Of a stretch of DNA of 64,000 bases, positions 36,756-49,804 are shown piece by piece. Under the pieces are notes generated by a model that saw only the letters and a list, made by a program, of their open reading frames with translations, was not told the DNA's origin and did no database searches. The stretch spans positions 1 through 64,000 of the forward strand of contig JAULBX010019300.1 of assembly GCA_032358255.1 (NCBI GenBank). The letters run 5' to 3'. Numbering within the stretch: the first letter of the stretch is position 1; every line of letters starts with the position of its first letter. This DNA comes from Heterotrichella gracilis (lineage: Eukaryota; Sar; Xanthophyceae; Tribonematales; Xanthonemataceae). Both the position numbers and the translations under genes were made by a program.

Positions 36756-38189
36756 ACAACCTGCGCTTGGCTCACATGCCGCGTTTTAAGCTTGGTTCAC
36801 ACTGGCTATTATTTGGCCAGCAACGGATGCATAGTAATAACACTTCACAGGCCCTTTTAGGCCACTCTACCTGCACAGCCAGGTATTCCAGTTCTAGCTC
36901 ACTGCTGTATTTCAGCACATTTTGAGGGTCGATATTAACCTTGCCCAAAACATGCTTGATGTTTCGGCAGTAACCTTGCAGTGGACAAAGATGTCAGCTT
37001 TGCCCTGTATATGACAGTACCTTTGAAGCTGCTACTGTTTTATGCCGTGCAATAGTGAGCGTGGAGGTGTGGGACCTCCAATTGTTCAGAGAACAGGCTG
37101 TAGTTGGGCTGACACCACGTTCACCTTGTAAGACAATCAATGACTGCATTCTCCTGACAATTGGCAACAATGTAGCCAAATATGCACTGTTGCATGGGGG
37201 CTCCCTTCCCAGGCCCTGTGAGCAACCATGGGTTCCAGAGCACAGAAATTTGCTGGCACTCGGGCACGTAGTGGTTCGGTCATGGTGACTGCAAGCAGAG
37301 ACTCCTGCCGCAGGTTTTCCGGGGGACTGAAATGCTTAAACTTTGTGCAAAGACACCACCGGTTTGTAAAGGTACGCGACATCGACACAAACAGCTGAGA
37401 CTCCAACAACTTGAAAAGATATTGAGGTCACTAGAATAGCCTGTCAGAATGGTGCACCAGTGCCATTGGCATGCAGCCACCCTGTGTGTAAAGAATGTAC
37501 CCGTAGTCTAGTTCACCGATAGTGGCGTTATGCCCTGAGCAGCCTACTGACGTGCCCACCCTTGAAGGGGCCATGCATTCTACCCAATCTATACGTAATA
37601 CAATCTAGAACTAGCTACAAAAAGAAAGCCCGCCCAACAACTGCAGCAAAGGCGCTACCAAGAAATGACACTGCTAGCCGTTGCCAAAACACGGCATTGA
37701 TGCTCTCTATGTATTTGGATGAATGTGTTGCAATGCCACTTCCTTCCTTGCTTATGCATGATGTGGTGTCTGCTCTAGCATTCTTTAGTGCTACTGCAGC
37801 GTAAGGTTCGTTCCATAAAATATTAAATCTAAAACACGTGCCCAGATTCATTTGTCTCGACCTACTACAAATACAAAACACCAGGGCTTCAACAACGCTG
37901 CAAAAAACCTTTCCACCATTCCCATAAATCCCAGGAGCCAATATCGCTCCCATGAATCCACTGTGGATGTACATGGGTGCTCTCTCAGCGTGGTTGGAAT
38001 CGCTAACGTCATAGACGCACTGTGGCTGATGTTGGTCGGGTGGTCTCCGAAACTGGCATGGTGACTAGCAGTGCTTTCAGGTCTCACGACGACCCAGCTG
38101 CAGAAGTCCACTGGTACATTCCTCTCCCGCATGCCTCTGCCAGCAAGGCTTGGTGTGAGATGATGGCATCAGATGTGATCATGATCATC
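36756..38189. other. Convergent gap of 1.4 kb
   Basis: No supported gene. Open frames on both strands at 37562-37974 overlap each other and lack motifs. It probably holds the 3' UTRs of the plastid-protein and second bZIP genes. Confidence 0.35.
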
Positions 38190-41100
38190 TCATACCACCT
38201 GGATCATGTTGAGGAGCTGGACCAACGCCACACTTGGATCACCCTGCAAGTTGCCAAGGTGCGTCAGTCAGCTGGCAATGGTAGGGGTTGATGAGAAAAG
38301 TGTGCGACAGTCAGCAGCTCCACATCTCAGCTGCTTTTTTGCTATTTTTTGCATGACATGACACACGTCATGCTACAAGTCAGCACATGCTGATGCCATC
38401 CCTGCCTTTTCCTCGCAGCAAATCAAAGTAGACCTTTGATTTTGCAGGCAGAGAAGCATGCCCCCATTTCACCTGGCACAGCAATGTAATTGCACACCCA
38501 ACATGCTGCCGGATTGCCCCCATCCACACCCTCCACACCGCACCCACCTTGCATGCATGCAACGCAGCTGCAGCCATCCTGGTAGCCTCCATGTCCCCCA
38601 CCACCCGCTGGGGCCGGAACCCCTTCACCTCCAAAATGGCCTTGGATTTCTCCAACACCAGCTTCATTCGCGCGTTCCCCGCCAGGCTGGGGGTGCCAAT
38701 CCGGGGACCCAATTTTGAGGGCCCGGGACTGGCAGCTGGGGGTGCCATGGGGCTGGAAGTGATTGCCACCTTTTGTGGTGTGCCAGGCTGGCTGGGTATT
38801 TGCGTGCGTGCGGGCGAGGCGGGCACGGTGGCGGTGGCGATGGTGGAGCTGGTGAGGCCTGTGGGGGCAAGGTGACATGAATATATGTTTATTTGTGGCA
38901 GCAGGCAATTCTCCGTCATGTGACTCTTAACATCAGAAAAACAATGTTTAGAACCCTATCGCCATGGACACGAATTCCAAACCAGACACAGTCCCTGTAG
39001 AATCCCAATCGCCGCGCACCTGAGGTGGAGGGCTTGGGTTGCTGCTGCGCCTTCATGTCAGGCACAGCGGGAGCTAGCGAGTGGTGCTGCAGCACCATGC
39101 CCTGCGGCGCCATGGCGTGCGACGGCGCCTGTGGGGGCGGCATGGGGCCAGAATGTATCTTGATGACCTGGCGCTGCCCTGGCTGTGCGGGGGGCAGCAC
39201 GCTGGCCAGCACCTGCTTCAGGGTGCAGTTCTCCTTGGTGATGCGGTCAGCCTGGGGGCAAGGGGAAATAGGGTTACGAACTGCTTGAATTTGATACCAG
39301 GAGTGGGCCAGCCTGTGCCAGGTGGTTTAAGGTGGTTAAAGCAAGTGGTTAAGGGTCTGCATGATGCGCTTGGATCGAAACAGGGGGGAAGCGGGTCAAT
39401 GTCATAGGATGGAATAGGTGCTGTTGGAGGCACATGTGTGGAGATGGTGGGCCTTTTGGCGCAGGCGCAAAAGTTGTGGCCGGTACAGGTCCATGATTAA
39501 TTAACTAATTTCTGCACACAGTCCCCACCAGCCCCCACCAATTCATGCTACCCTGCTCACTGCAGACCCATCCCCAACTTGATGTGGCATGCCGCTGTAG
39601 TAATCAGTTCCATGCGCCGCTGGGCGGTATGGCAGGGACACATGGGGTGCATCACCATTCCTCATGCGGGATGATTGATTGTGCTACCACACGACGGCAG
39701 GGATCGGAATGCATGCAACTAGACTCATACCTGGGTGATGCTGATATAGCGTCATTGCTGGAAGTCTGCAACTAGACTTGTGCCTCTCTTACCAACCCCA
39801 CTCGACCCACACCTTCCACCCAACCCTACCTGTGCCACCACGTCCTTGAGCTTATTGCTGATGGACTTATTCTGCTCCACCAGGCGCGCCACCTCAGCCT
39901 GCAGCCGCACGATGGCCTGCTGCCGCTTGGCACGGGTGCGCTTGGCGGCCTCGCGGTTGCGCGCCCGCTTCAGCGCCAGGTTGCGCTGCTCGTCGTTCAT
40001 GTTGCCGTGCAGGCTGGTGCCTCCCATTAACAGGCTGCGCGGGGACAGTGGCCAATGGGTTTATTGTAGGCGAAGGTGCAGATGGTACATGGCTGAGCGG
40101 TGAATTTAGGAAGGATTATGCAAGCAGCTCTGTGGGGATGTGTGCTTGTTGGCAGCAGCGGTGGGAACCATGGGATGAAGAGTGTCAGGGCTAGTGGTGC
40201 AAGAAGGAGCACAAGCCAGGACAATACTTTGGCGGCATGTGCACCCATTACCCGCTATTCAGTGGGTTTCAACCCTGCACCCTGCACGATGCAAAACGTA
40301 CTCGTCATATTTGTTCTGCTCCGTCCCATCCAAGCTGTCCTCTGAGTCGCTGTGGGTGGAGCTGGGGGGGTCCTCCACACTGGCTGCCGCCAACCTGCCT
40401 GTGAAGGTCTTGCGGAACTTGCTGGGATGCTCACCGTGGGCGCCCCGCATGGAGTGCTGGCTATCAGCAGCCTTTTCGTCAGACCCTGGTGATGTGTCAA
40501 GGTGGGACGTCACGCGTTGCCAGCCAGAGCAAAGGAGGTGGGGGTTACCACAACGAGCAATAGGGCACCAGTTTGTGCTGCTGCAAGCTGGGAGTCATGG
40601 GGAAGGATGCACAGGCAGGTGTGCACAAATGGAATGCATCTTCAGTACCTAGGATACTGCCGTCTGGCGGTGACACGGTTGCGTTCCTCCTGGCGCTGCG
40701 GCGCAATGCCGTCCTTCCACCCGCGGGCAACGAGGTGTCAGTCCCTGACCCTGGGGTGGTGGTCTTGGTTTGACACAGCTCCCCCAGAATGTGATCCAAG
40801 GCTACCACGCTCTCCCCCGCCCCGCTAAAAGTGTTCTTTTGCCTGGCGTGCGAGCCGAGCCCTGATGGGTCATCATCCTTGCCATTTGTGGCAATCAGGT
40901 CGTGGAAGACTGCATCTATGGTAGGGTAGCACTTGGCATCTTCCAGCAAGGTCCCAGTGTTTGCTGGAGTGTCTGCAACCCACAAGGAGGCAGCTTGAAC
41001 CTGATGCCAATGTACCACAGCTACAGCAGGAAGCAGTCCCTTTGCAGCACTGAGGGGCCCGCCTAGGCATGATGGGGTCCCCACCAAGAAAGCACATGGA

Positions 41101-41242
41101 TGCGATGCACAGAGGCCCTGTGATCCAGCTGGCGCTCACCTTTGACAGGACCAAACAGCAGGTTGTCTACAAACTCGTCAAACGATGCAGACTTCTCAAG
41201 TGGGGTGCAGCCCACAGCAGGGACGTTGGAGACTTGTGCCAT
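38190..41242 (-). CDS. bZIP transcription factor, second, 470 aa
   Basis: Seven exons: 41242-41140, 40972-40649, 40485-40302, 40034-39830, 39251-39020, 38858-38548 and 38243-38190. The basic region LKRARNREAAKRTRAKRQQ (residues about 225-243) has N-x7-R spacing and leads into a zipper (VRLQAEVARLVEQNKSISNKL) that continues in the next exon. Unlike the bZIP at 23.8 kb, the basic region and start of the zipper share one exon. N-terminal conserved-looking patches include KSASFDEFVDNLLFG and TIDAVFHDLIA, possible activation or docking motifs; the C-terminal half is Pro/Ala/Ser/Gln-rich. The last exon (GDPSVALVQLLNMIQVV) was chosen by phase and donor strength; read-through into the intron would end at 38380 instead. 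Confidence 0.8.
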
Positions 41243-42758
41243 CTTGGACGGATGGGCACCTGAACCACAAACAGGCAGATTCCGTCAGAGCAGCAGACGG
41301 TTGCTGGGACTTGAAACATGCATGTGTGGGCGTGGTGTTGTTCAGAGGTTCTGAAGAGGTGCGGCAACGACCGGTGTTCACCCTGGTACGTGGAGGGCAG
41401 CGTCCACGGACCTTCTCAAGCAACTGAATGGCACTGGTGCAAGTTTGAGGTGGGCGGACAAGCCTAGGAGGCCATGTTGGTTTATTCTGATGAACAATTG
41501 TTTATTGCAGATTAATTGGTAGGCAAGAAATAGCTAGTATTGGGTGCAAACGGACGCCACATCGCCAGTGCCATGCCCAGCGTGATGTGGATGATTGCTT
41601 ACGATACGCCGGAAACTAGGAAGCTTACAGTGCACGGGTACAATAGCGAACTTTTGACCACAGAAACCATGTCTTGGAGTAGCAAGTGGTAAACAAGGCT
41701 GCAACTGAACAGTCTCGGGCCTGGTCAACGTGGGCCTCCAAGAAAAACGGTTTGTTGCAATTCCACCTCGCCACCGCCACTGCTGCTGGCAGCCACGTTC
41801 ACCAGCGCTTCACTGAGAACTTTGAAGCTATTAGATATCCTTTCACCGCCAAAACAGGTCTGTGAGGGTGAGGTTCGCCATATAGGCCACTCACCGAGCT
41901 TTGCTCTCGAATCCCGCGGGCTCTGCCAAAGGTCAATCAGCCACTACAGCAACTTCCAGCAGTTTGTGCCTCACACCGTTGCCCCGAAAGCCTTCAACCC
42001 CGCTGAAGTTCACAACTGTTGGTGGGAAGAGGGGCATGGATGCTGCGTTTTTGGAGGTTTATACGCTCCGGAAGGGCGACTCGACTTCCGCTGCTCGAAT
42101 GGCGGGAATTCTCTCCAAGGGGGGAAGACGGCCATCTGGCAAAAATCCTGGCATGCATACATTCTGCCAAATTTACTCTAAGAAGTTGTGGCAAACGTGC
42201 ACCGGCTGAACGCCCAAGAACGCACCCACCTTAGTGATAGCCCTACGGCAGGTTACTACATGCGCCATTGCCTGTTTTTGTCAGTCAGGGTGGGCGCACT
42301 CTAGTAAAAGCTAGTAAAAGCCAAGACTTGTGTTACAACACCGCATGAACTCCAAGGTCCAGTCTAATCACGCTGCAACTTAGTCCTTATGGAATTGCCA
42401 GGTCAAAGTGTATTATGGCTGCACTCTCCTCCTATCGCTAAAACTCACAACAATGCCAACCAGTGCACGCCAGCAGGTGCAGTTTTCACAGCACAATCCC
42501 CTGCCCATTCACAACCCACGGCACAATCACCACCCTGCATATACACAGGCAGCATTGGCTTGAACCCGCTCGCTATGCTTCAACTGCTCAACACCACCCG
42601 TGCGCGCCGCAATGACCAATACAACCCAATGCATCCCCAACCCATAAACACCAAACAGCCACTGCAACAGTGGCCCAGGAGCAGAGTGGCTCCTCCGTCA
42701 CGCCACCCACCATATGCCCTTCTTGCATCCATTCGCAAACCACCCACCCATCCCCAGA
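41243..42758. other. Upstream region of second bZIP / 3' flank of ankyrin gene
   Basis: An acceptor just upstream of 41242 (near 41261) suggests an intron in the 5' UTR of the bZIP gene. Open frames between 41.8 and 42.7 kb lack any recognisable domain. Confidence 0.35.
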
Positions 42759-45700
42759 TCACCTGCGCCGCGAGCCCAGCAGCAGCAGCCCAGCCACACA
42801 GACACCCGCCCCCACTGCCAGCCCCGACGCAACCAAGGCGCTGTTTGCAGCAGTCCACTCCCTCACATCCTTGGCACCCGATTCCCCAAACAAGCTCTCC
42901 AATGGCAGCGAATCCAGGATTGACCCAACCGCTGGCCCATCCTTGACCTCAGCAACGCCACCATGAGGAAGAGGAACTGCTGCTGCTGCCGGTTGGGCCC
43001 CACTTTCCTCATCCGCTGCTGGCTCAATCTCAGCCCTTTCCTCCTCCCGCTCCTCCTCATCCGCTTCGCTGATCGCCCCACTCATGGGCTGGCTGGCCGA
43101 CGCTACCCCCAACCGCGGCGCGTCACTCGGCGCGTCTGGCGGGAAGGCATCGCTCACCGACACATGCCCTGACATGCCCTCGCCATCCATGGCGGGCGTG
43201 GGTGGCGGCGAGTGCGCCCCGCCGCCATCCGCACTCAGCACCGAGAAGCCCGACAGCGACTTTGGGTACTCTGAGCCATCCACTGACATGACAGAGGTGC
43301 GGTCCACGGGGATGGGCAAGGGGTCCGATGCAGGCGCCGCCCGGTGACCATTAGCGGGCCTGAAGTCCGGCACGGATGACATCTCCCCGCCATTCAGCAT
43401 CTCATGCGTGAGGCTGGCCGCGGGGGCCGACCCACTCGCGCTGCTGCTGCTGCTCCCGCCATGCGCCTCCTCGTCCAGCGCCTCGGGGGTTTCATCCACT
43501 TCTGGGATGGTGGAGGACGTCCCCGGGATGGGCGCATCGCCCCCGTGGGGATGCTCCACCTCATCTGGGTCCCCCTGGGAGAAGTCCACAGAATACGAGC
43601 AGACTGAGGCATTGTCAAAGTCCTTGGCAGACAGCTCCGAGGCGCAGGGGATGGTTGATGAGCCGCAGATGGACAGCACAGATGCGCGCTCGATGTGCCC
43701 GTCGGACAGGGCGTCTGCCTCGGCATGCTGGGCAGCGGGGGCTGGCTGGCTAGGTGAAGAAATGGGCACAACAGCAGGACTGGCGGGGACATGGGGAGGA
43801 GCAGCGCTGGCGCTGGCACTGGTGCTAGCCTGTGCGCTAGGTGGCTCCTCGCCAGCTGGCTCGGCGGGGACGATGACTGGCATGTGGTCCTTTTCTGGGT
43901 CGTGGGCGCCGCCTTGCAGCAGCACGCCCTCCACGTTGCACTGCTCAAACTTCCGGCTGAACTGCACCGCAATGGAATGAACATGAGCTTGGCGTGCAGA
44001 CCCCAGTGAGGCGACAGGGAAGTATGGGTTTGGGATTTTAGGGTTTACACATCAGGGTTTGAAGTTTTAGGGCACTTGCTATATCGAGACCTGGCGAGTT
44101 GATTTGAACAGAGCACACCCTGGATAGCCCCCTTGGAAGAAAGATGAGCACCCTGCCTTGGAGGAGCACCCCACTTGAATCCAGATGCAAATGCTGCTGG
44201 AACGCAATGCAGGTTCTCCCTGGCACGGTTTGACAAACTGGTGAAAAATGCACCGACCTCCCGAAGCCCATACACACCTGCAGCGGCGTTTGGCCAAACT
44301 TGTTTGGCACCTCCACGTTGGCCCCTGCCTTCAAAAAGATCTGCAGGATCTCCACATTGCCAAGCTTGGCTGCCAGGTGCAGGGGTGAGATCCCCGTCAG
44401 CGTGTCGAGCTCATCGCCCTTGAAGTGCGGGTTCTGCTCAAGCACAGCCTGCAGGAACAAACGGGGGTAGGTAAGTTCAGGGCAACATGTGCTAACCTGA
44501 CAGAGCAGGACCTCAATCTGGCAGGAAAAAACTATCAACACGGTGGAACCATAGGTAACCCCGGCATAGGGTAAACCAGACCCTAGCATAGGGTCAGCAG
44601 TTGTCGTCACAAGAACACCAGTACCAGGAGGTACTTCTGCCAGCTCAGTAGACCCTGTACCCTATACACTACCACTGTTATTGTGTCTGCTGTCTCAGCG
44701 GGTCGGCCTCACCTGTACTTGCTCAGCGTTGCCAGCCCCTATCGCCTCGCAGGTGTAGTCCACCAGCTGCGCCAGCTCGCCCTTCTCTGCCCACAGCTGC
44801 GCCACGGGCGGTGTCAGGTTCTTGGTGAGCACCATCTCAAGGGCCTCGTCTCGGCTGACCTTGAGGCCCGCATCCTGGGACCACTTCCACAGGCAGATGG
44901 CCTTCTTCTCTTGGTTCAGGGTGATGTCCGGCTACAAGGGGGAAACGCAGGTGTCAAGCCAAGGTGTTGCGGTGAAAGAGGCAACTATGTAAGGGCTGTA
45001 GCGCACCTTTTTGGGTTCCGAGCCCTGCTTGGTGACTACCACTGCCCTCTCGTCGCCGATACCGCTGCTGGTGGTAGCCAGCCCTAGGCTCTCTGCCAGG
45101 CTGCAAGGGGAGGGGTGTGTTAAGAGTAGAGGCCTTGCACCTGGCATTGCACTGCTTTCACATTCTGCAAGCTGAAGTTTGTTTGCAGGGTACACTTACA
45201 GGTGGATATCACGCCGGCGCTCTTTGGGGAGCAAGGTGGAAAACGCCAGGCGGGCACTGGGATCCCCCTCACACCCTTTCTGAAACCAGGCTAGCAATGG
45301 CGCCAAGCTGGTCCACTTGTCCTGCGGGTAAGGAAGACGCTGAAACCCTTGGCTGGGGATGTTTTGTCAAGGGATGAACCCAATGTGCACAAGGCAACCA
45401 CTAATGCATATTGGTGTGCCACATGGTTTTGCTTGTGGGTTGTCACATAGAGACATAGTGAAACGCAAGGACTTCTGACTTGGCTCACCATCACATAGTG
45501 CAGCCCTTGATCACTTCCGCCATCGCTGCCGTTCTGAACCACCTTGGCTGGCACTTCTGCGGGGGAATGAAGTAGAATCGGTGCCGGCATCTGCCCATGA
45601 CTCACCGGCAGATATCGGTGACAAGCTCACAGCAAATCCATAACAACACACATCAGGCCATACCTAGACCTTCCAAGCTCTCATAGAAATCTGGCTCGGC

Positions 45701-45847
45701 TATCAGCTGCACCTCCAACGCCTTGCCCGCAGGAGTGGGTATCTCTTCTTTTGGAAACTCCGGCTGATTGGCTGCTGCAGCCCTGGGCTTCCCAGAGGCC
45801 TTGCCCTTATTCTTCTTGTTATTAGAGTGGTGTCGAGACTTCCCCAT
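42759..45847 (-). CDS. Tail-anchored ankyrin-repeat protein, 686 aa
   Basis: Function unknown. Seven exons: 45847-45664, 45556-45489, 45321-45200, 45100-45007, 44931-44713, 44448-44278 and 43961-42759. The N-terminus is very basic (MGKSRHHSNNKKNKGK). Two ankyrin repeats are evident near residues 246-310: GISPLHLAAKLGNVEILQIF and FGQTPLQFSRKFEQCNVEGVLL. The large last exon encodes about 340 residues of low-complexity Ser/Ala/Pro/acidic text and then a C-terminal hydrophobic helix (LVASGLAVGAGVCVAGLLLL) closed by GSRRR. A helix this close to the end, with basic residues after it, is typical of tail-anchored proteins of mitochondria, plastids or peroxisomes. The first donor at 45663 is one of two in the same phase; the alternative shortens the protein by two residues. 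Confidence 0.75.
44030..44065. repeat. Degenerate TTTAGGG/TTAGGG motifs in ankyrin-gene intron 6
   Basis: Spaced units of TTTAGGG and CAGGG lie just upstream of the last exon. Confidence 0.45.
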
Positions 45848-46360
45848 AGTGAAAGGTCACCTAGCCAGAGTACTGTAGGTACCAGGACGAACCCTGGCGA
45901 GAAACGCGCTGCAGCAGTTTTGGTGCAAGTGGGGGCGTCACCCAAAACAGAGCTCACTACAGCTTGGCAGCCCTTTGCCGTGGTACGAAGCGATACAATC
46001 AGTGAGCAACCTAGAGCCTGCCTAGAGCAACGGTTTGCCCTATTTAGAAGATAGTCTTCTCGCGAGTTCTCGCCTATCCCGAAAGCTTTGCGGCGTAAAT
46101 ATTGAGGGCAAATTTTGCTTACAAACCCTAAATCCTTAACCCTAGGGTAAACTAATGGCATGCCTGTAAGTGCCACTGGTGCACGGTGCACTCGAGGCCC
46201 TTGGTTAGCTAACGTGCAGACTTCGTGGGGTTGGCTAAACGTGTTGACTTGAGTGTTAATCATTGCTAGTGGCCGCACGCAGGTGTGTGTAGCAACCAGA
46301 GTGTGATTGCACTGGAAGCAAGGTGCTGGAAATTGATGATGATGCCTATACTTGACCAGC

Positions 46361-46429
46361 CGCTCTGGCTGGTGTGGTGCCCTGGTGCGAGCCAGTGGCC
46401 CCCTAACTACGCCTCTGTGCGTTCCCTTC

Positions 46430-46432
<3 letters not shown>
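46361..46432 (+). repeat. Dispersed repeat, copy B
   Basis: This is the partner of copy A at 22434-22505, with the shared core CCAGTGGCCCC...CTGTGCGTTCCCTT. It is followed directly by the TTTC microsatellite. Confidence 0.65.
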
Positions 46433-46461
<29 letters not shown>

Positions 46462-46462
46462 T
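46428..46462. repeat. (TTTC)n microsatellite
   Basis: About eight TTTC units. It abuts the end of dispersed-repeat copy B, as tails of short retroelements often do. Confidence 0.9.
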
Positions 46463-46700
46463 TGTTTGAATAAAAACCGCTGCGGAGTTGTCTGAAGCAA
46501 GACAGGCCTAGGCATTGCCAAGTATCTTGCAGAAGAAGAAAATAAAATGAACGCAGTATGTGTACAATAGTTGCTGGAATCCATTTTGAAAACCATAGCA
46601 GCACAAAATTGAAGCTCGACGTGCACCACCAGCCGCAGCACTGCACGCGTATTGCGGACCATCACCGCGACCACTGCGTACTTTGTGCTGGGGTTGTGTG

Positions 46701-49700
46701 TCACCGCACAGTCATTGGGTCGTCCTCCAGGCTATCATCCAGGGGTAGAATCATAAACTGCACCACGCCAACCCTGCCGCTGCCAGTGGCACGCGTCTGT
46801 GGGCAAGGGAGAGGCAATCTCAGGTCCATGTGTTGCCAAGGCTGTGCCTAGCCCACCTCAATCTTGTGCTGCCCAAAACTGGCAACAGAGGTGGTGGTAT
46901 TGTATGCCCATGTGCATGCCTCAAGCCTGCCTGGCAACATACCAAAGCTAGGCGGAGCATCTTGATGCGCACCAATGCAACTAGGGGCATGCAGCCAGTC
47001 CAAATGCACTGTTACTGCGCCCTGTAGTCAGGACGGGGCTGTGAAAACGGATTCGGGGGAGTCGCAATGCCAAGCCTTCGAAGTTCTATTTGGATCCAAT
47101 ATCCGGGGGAAGCACACCTGGGACTCAAGGTAGGAGGTTGGTGCGGGTCCTGGCAGGTGCTGGTCCGCCCCTGATTGCAGGTTGATCATGTGTGTCACCT
47201 TCATCATGCCATTCGCGTCAAAAGTGACCTGCACGGAAGCGTGGTGGGGGTGCAATCACCAGTGTTGTGATGCAATTGACTAGCGCGAATTAGGCATGTG
47301 CATTTTCTCGAGTGTCCCATTGCTCTCGCGCTTGAACCATTGACATACATGAAAGCATGGCACGCATGAAACCAAGGCACCTAATGGTGCACTATGGGTA
47401 AATTCATGAAGGGCTTTGCCATCAAACTGCCATGCACCCCACACCGTCTCGTATACGATCTAGGCTCAAGGTCTCCAGGTGAGGGGCATACTTCTTGGTA
47501 CCTACCTAAGGTGTGTCCCTGATACACACGCATTGCCACCACGATTGTCAACAGGAAACGCCTAATTCCCCACCTTGGTTGACACGTTTGCCGGCTCCTT
47601 GTGGTGCGGTATGTGGCTGAGCGCAGTCTGCAGGTGCTTGTACTTGTAGCTGTGCTCCAGCTGGGGCTGGGCGCAGTTGAAGCCAGACAGGCCCTCCACG
47701 GGCAGGGAGATCTGCACAAGTGCAAACACCGCATTGGCAGAATGCAGCCACTGCATGGAAAAGCTTGCATTTCCAGCAAGGGGTTATTGCTGATAAACAG
47801 CAGTCCAAATGGACTGAGCCGCTTTGTACACATCGCCAGCCTACAATCGGCATCCACTCACACCTTTCAACCCGACTGGGCTGTTGCCTTGTGACCTACA
47901 CAGCCTAGGCTGCTAAAGGAACCAAGCACATTAAAAGTATAGCTGTGCTGCCCCCAAGCATTATTCTTGCCACAAGTATTGGCACCAGCAGTGCATATGG
48001 GGTGGATTTTCATATTGTAAAGCTACCTTGAGGGTCCCCGGGATTCCCAGTGAGCTGAGCACGATTTTTGCCGGATCCCGCTGCACGTTGATGGTTACGC
48101 TTGCATTGGGCCAATCCAGGTCGTCAATCGCCTCCTTCAAAACAGCCCCTGTGGTGCAAAATGGCATGGATTATATGTGCACATAATAATGGGGGTCAGA
48201 TGTAGTGAACAACTCGAGTGTGGATAGGCAATACCCAGTGCCAGGTGTCACATGTCCATACTTGGCATGCAAATGCATTTACAATTGGCATTTTCATGCA
48301 GCTACATTGCTCAGGCTTAAATCAACAATGTCCCCACACCTAGCACCTAAATGAGAGAACATGCATAATGGAGAGAATCCTCCATGGAATCCTGGGGAAC
48401 GAATCCGTCCCACGCGCCAACCGCAAGCAGCACAGGGCACATGCGAAGAGGATCATATGCACACAAGGACATGGCCAACAGCAAACACCCAGGGGGCGCA
48501 CCTTGCATGAGGAAGTAGGATGAAGGGTCTTCCCAGTAGTCGCTCAGGTCCCTGGGTATGGGCTGTGAGATGCTGTCTATGCGCGCGTACACGCACACCT
48601 GGCTCGCACCACTCCCCTCTTGCATCCTGGGGGTGGAGCACAGGCAAGATGGTTGGGAGTCTGCAGTTTTACGTTATGGTTACAACGCTGGAGTGCACTT
48701 GCCTACTGCGGGACCAGCACAGGCCCTGCATCCCGATCAATCCTCCGAGACGGTATATGCCCCGGCCATAACTTCAGGACCAGATTTTGCAGAAAGAAAT
48801 GAGGATGGCATCAGATTTTCTCTTTGCTTCTCAGATTCTGAACGGATTTCCCACATTTGGCCAAGTGGATAACAGCCCTGCTCCCCACACGAATCACCCA
48901 GCACAAACCATCGCATGCACTCACTGGAGCGCCAGCTCGTTGTTTGGCCCCGGGTATCTCAGCTCCAGCTCTGCCCCAGGGGTGGAAGATGAGAACACAG
49001 ACAGGGTGTCCAGCAGGCTGCTCAGCGCGAGGCCAAACACCTTGCGAGCCCCCGGGCAGTGGTACTCTGAAAACAGCTGCGGGGCACAGGTGAGGTTGTG
49101 GTTGTGCTTTAATTCATTTGTGGCTGCGCAAGGGCCACTGCAAATCTGGCTGTGCAAGCAGGTGCTTTTGGATTCTTTTATATCAAACTCGCTGAGTGAC
49201 TGCAGCCCATAGTGGCCAAGGGTGTTGTTGAACAGTGCGAAAGGTAAGGAAAGAGTAGGACTATTTATTACCATTTGTCGTGCATGCCTTGAAGGATGCC
49301 CATGCAGCTGTTCTTAAATACACCCTGAAGTCGATGCAAAAGGTCCTTCTGGGCAGTGCCCCAAAAGATACATAGTATGGCTTCAGCTGCCAAGGTCGTC
49401 CACAGCCTGGGTACAGTAAGGGTACCCTACAGGGTGCTTCAACCTCACCTCTGGCCTCAGGAACACCGAGGACTGCATGCTCTTGGAGTCGTCCTCCCAC
49501 TTGATGGACAGGCCATCTGCTCCAAGCACAACGGTGCAGTGCTGCAGCAAAAAAACACCCCAATGCACCAAATGTCAGTATGGTGAAAAATGCTTTTCTT
49601 GTATTGCCAGGATCTACACAACCCAGTTTGTCTAAATTATGTGCCGCACATCGAGAATGCAAACGTTGAGCCAGTGCAGTCGCAGTCCCAACAGAGCAGT

Positions 49701-49804
49701 GTGTGCATCTTGTTACATACCTGCTTTGTGCCGCTCTTGATGGCGTTGAGCGCGGTCAGCAAGCCCTTGACGTTGGTGGTGCGGATACAAGATTGTACAG
49801 ACAT
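46701..49804 (-). CDS. RAD1: RAD1 checkpoint clamp subunit (9-1-1 complex), 306 aa
   Basis: RAD1 forms the PCNA-like RAD9-RAD1-HUS1 ring that loads at damaged DNA. Eight exons: 49804-49721, 49541-49449, 49076-48925, 48626-48502, 48148-48027, 47711-47574, 47228-47118 and 46796-46701, all in phase. Recognisable parts: GLLTALNAIKSGTKQHCTVVL at the start, the LFSEYHC segment, LLDTLSVFSSS (human has LLDCLSIFGSS), and the C-terminal GVVQFMILPLDDS. Length is near the human protein (282 aa). ATG at 49804 is the first ATG; the frame extends upstream only with non-ATG codons. Confidence 0.9.

Larger units (their letters stand above)
45848..46700. other. Spacer between ankyrin and RAD1 genes
   Basis: No gene supported. 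It holds the ankyrin-gene promoter, copy B of the dispersed repeat and a TTTC microsatellite. Confidence 0.4.

Noticed and set aside
38380-38548. Read-through end for the second bZIP gene
   Set aside because: It requires ignoring a good AAG/GTGGGT donor; the short last exon at 38243 joins in phase with a clean acceptor. Kept as an alternative only.
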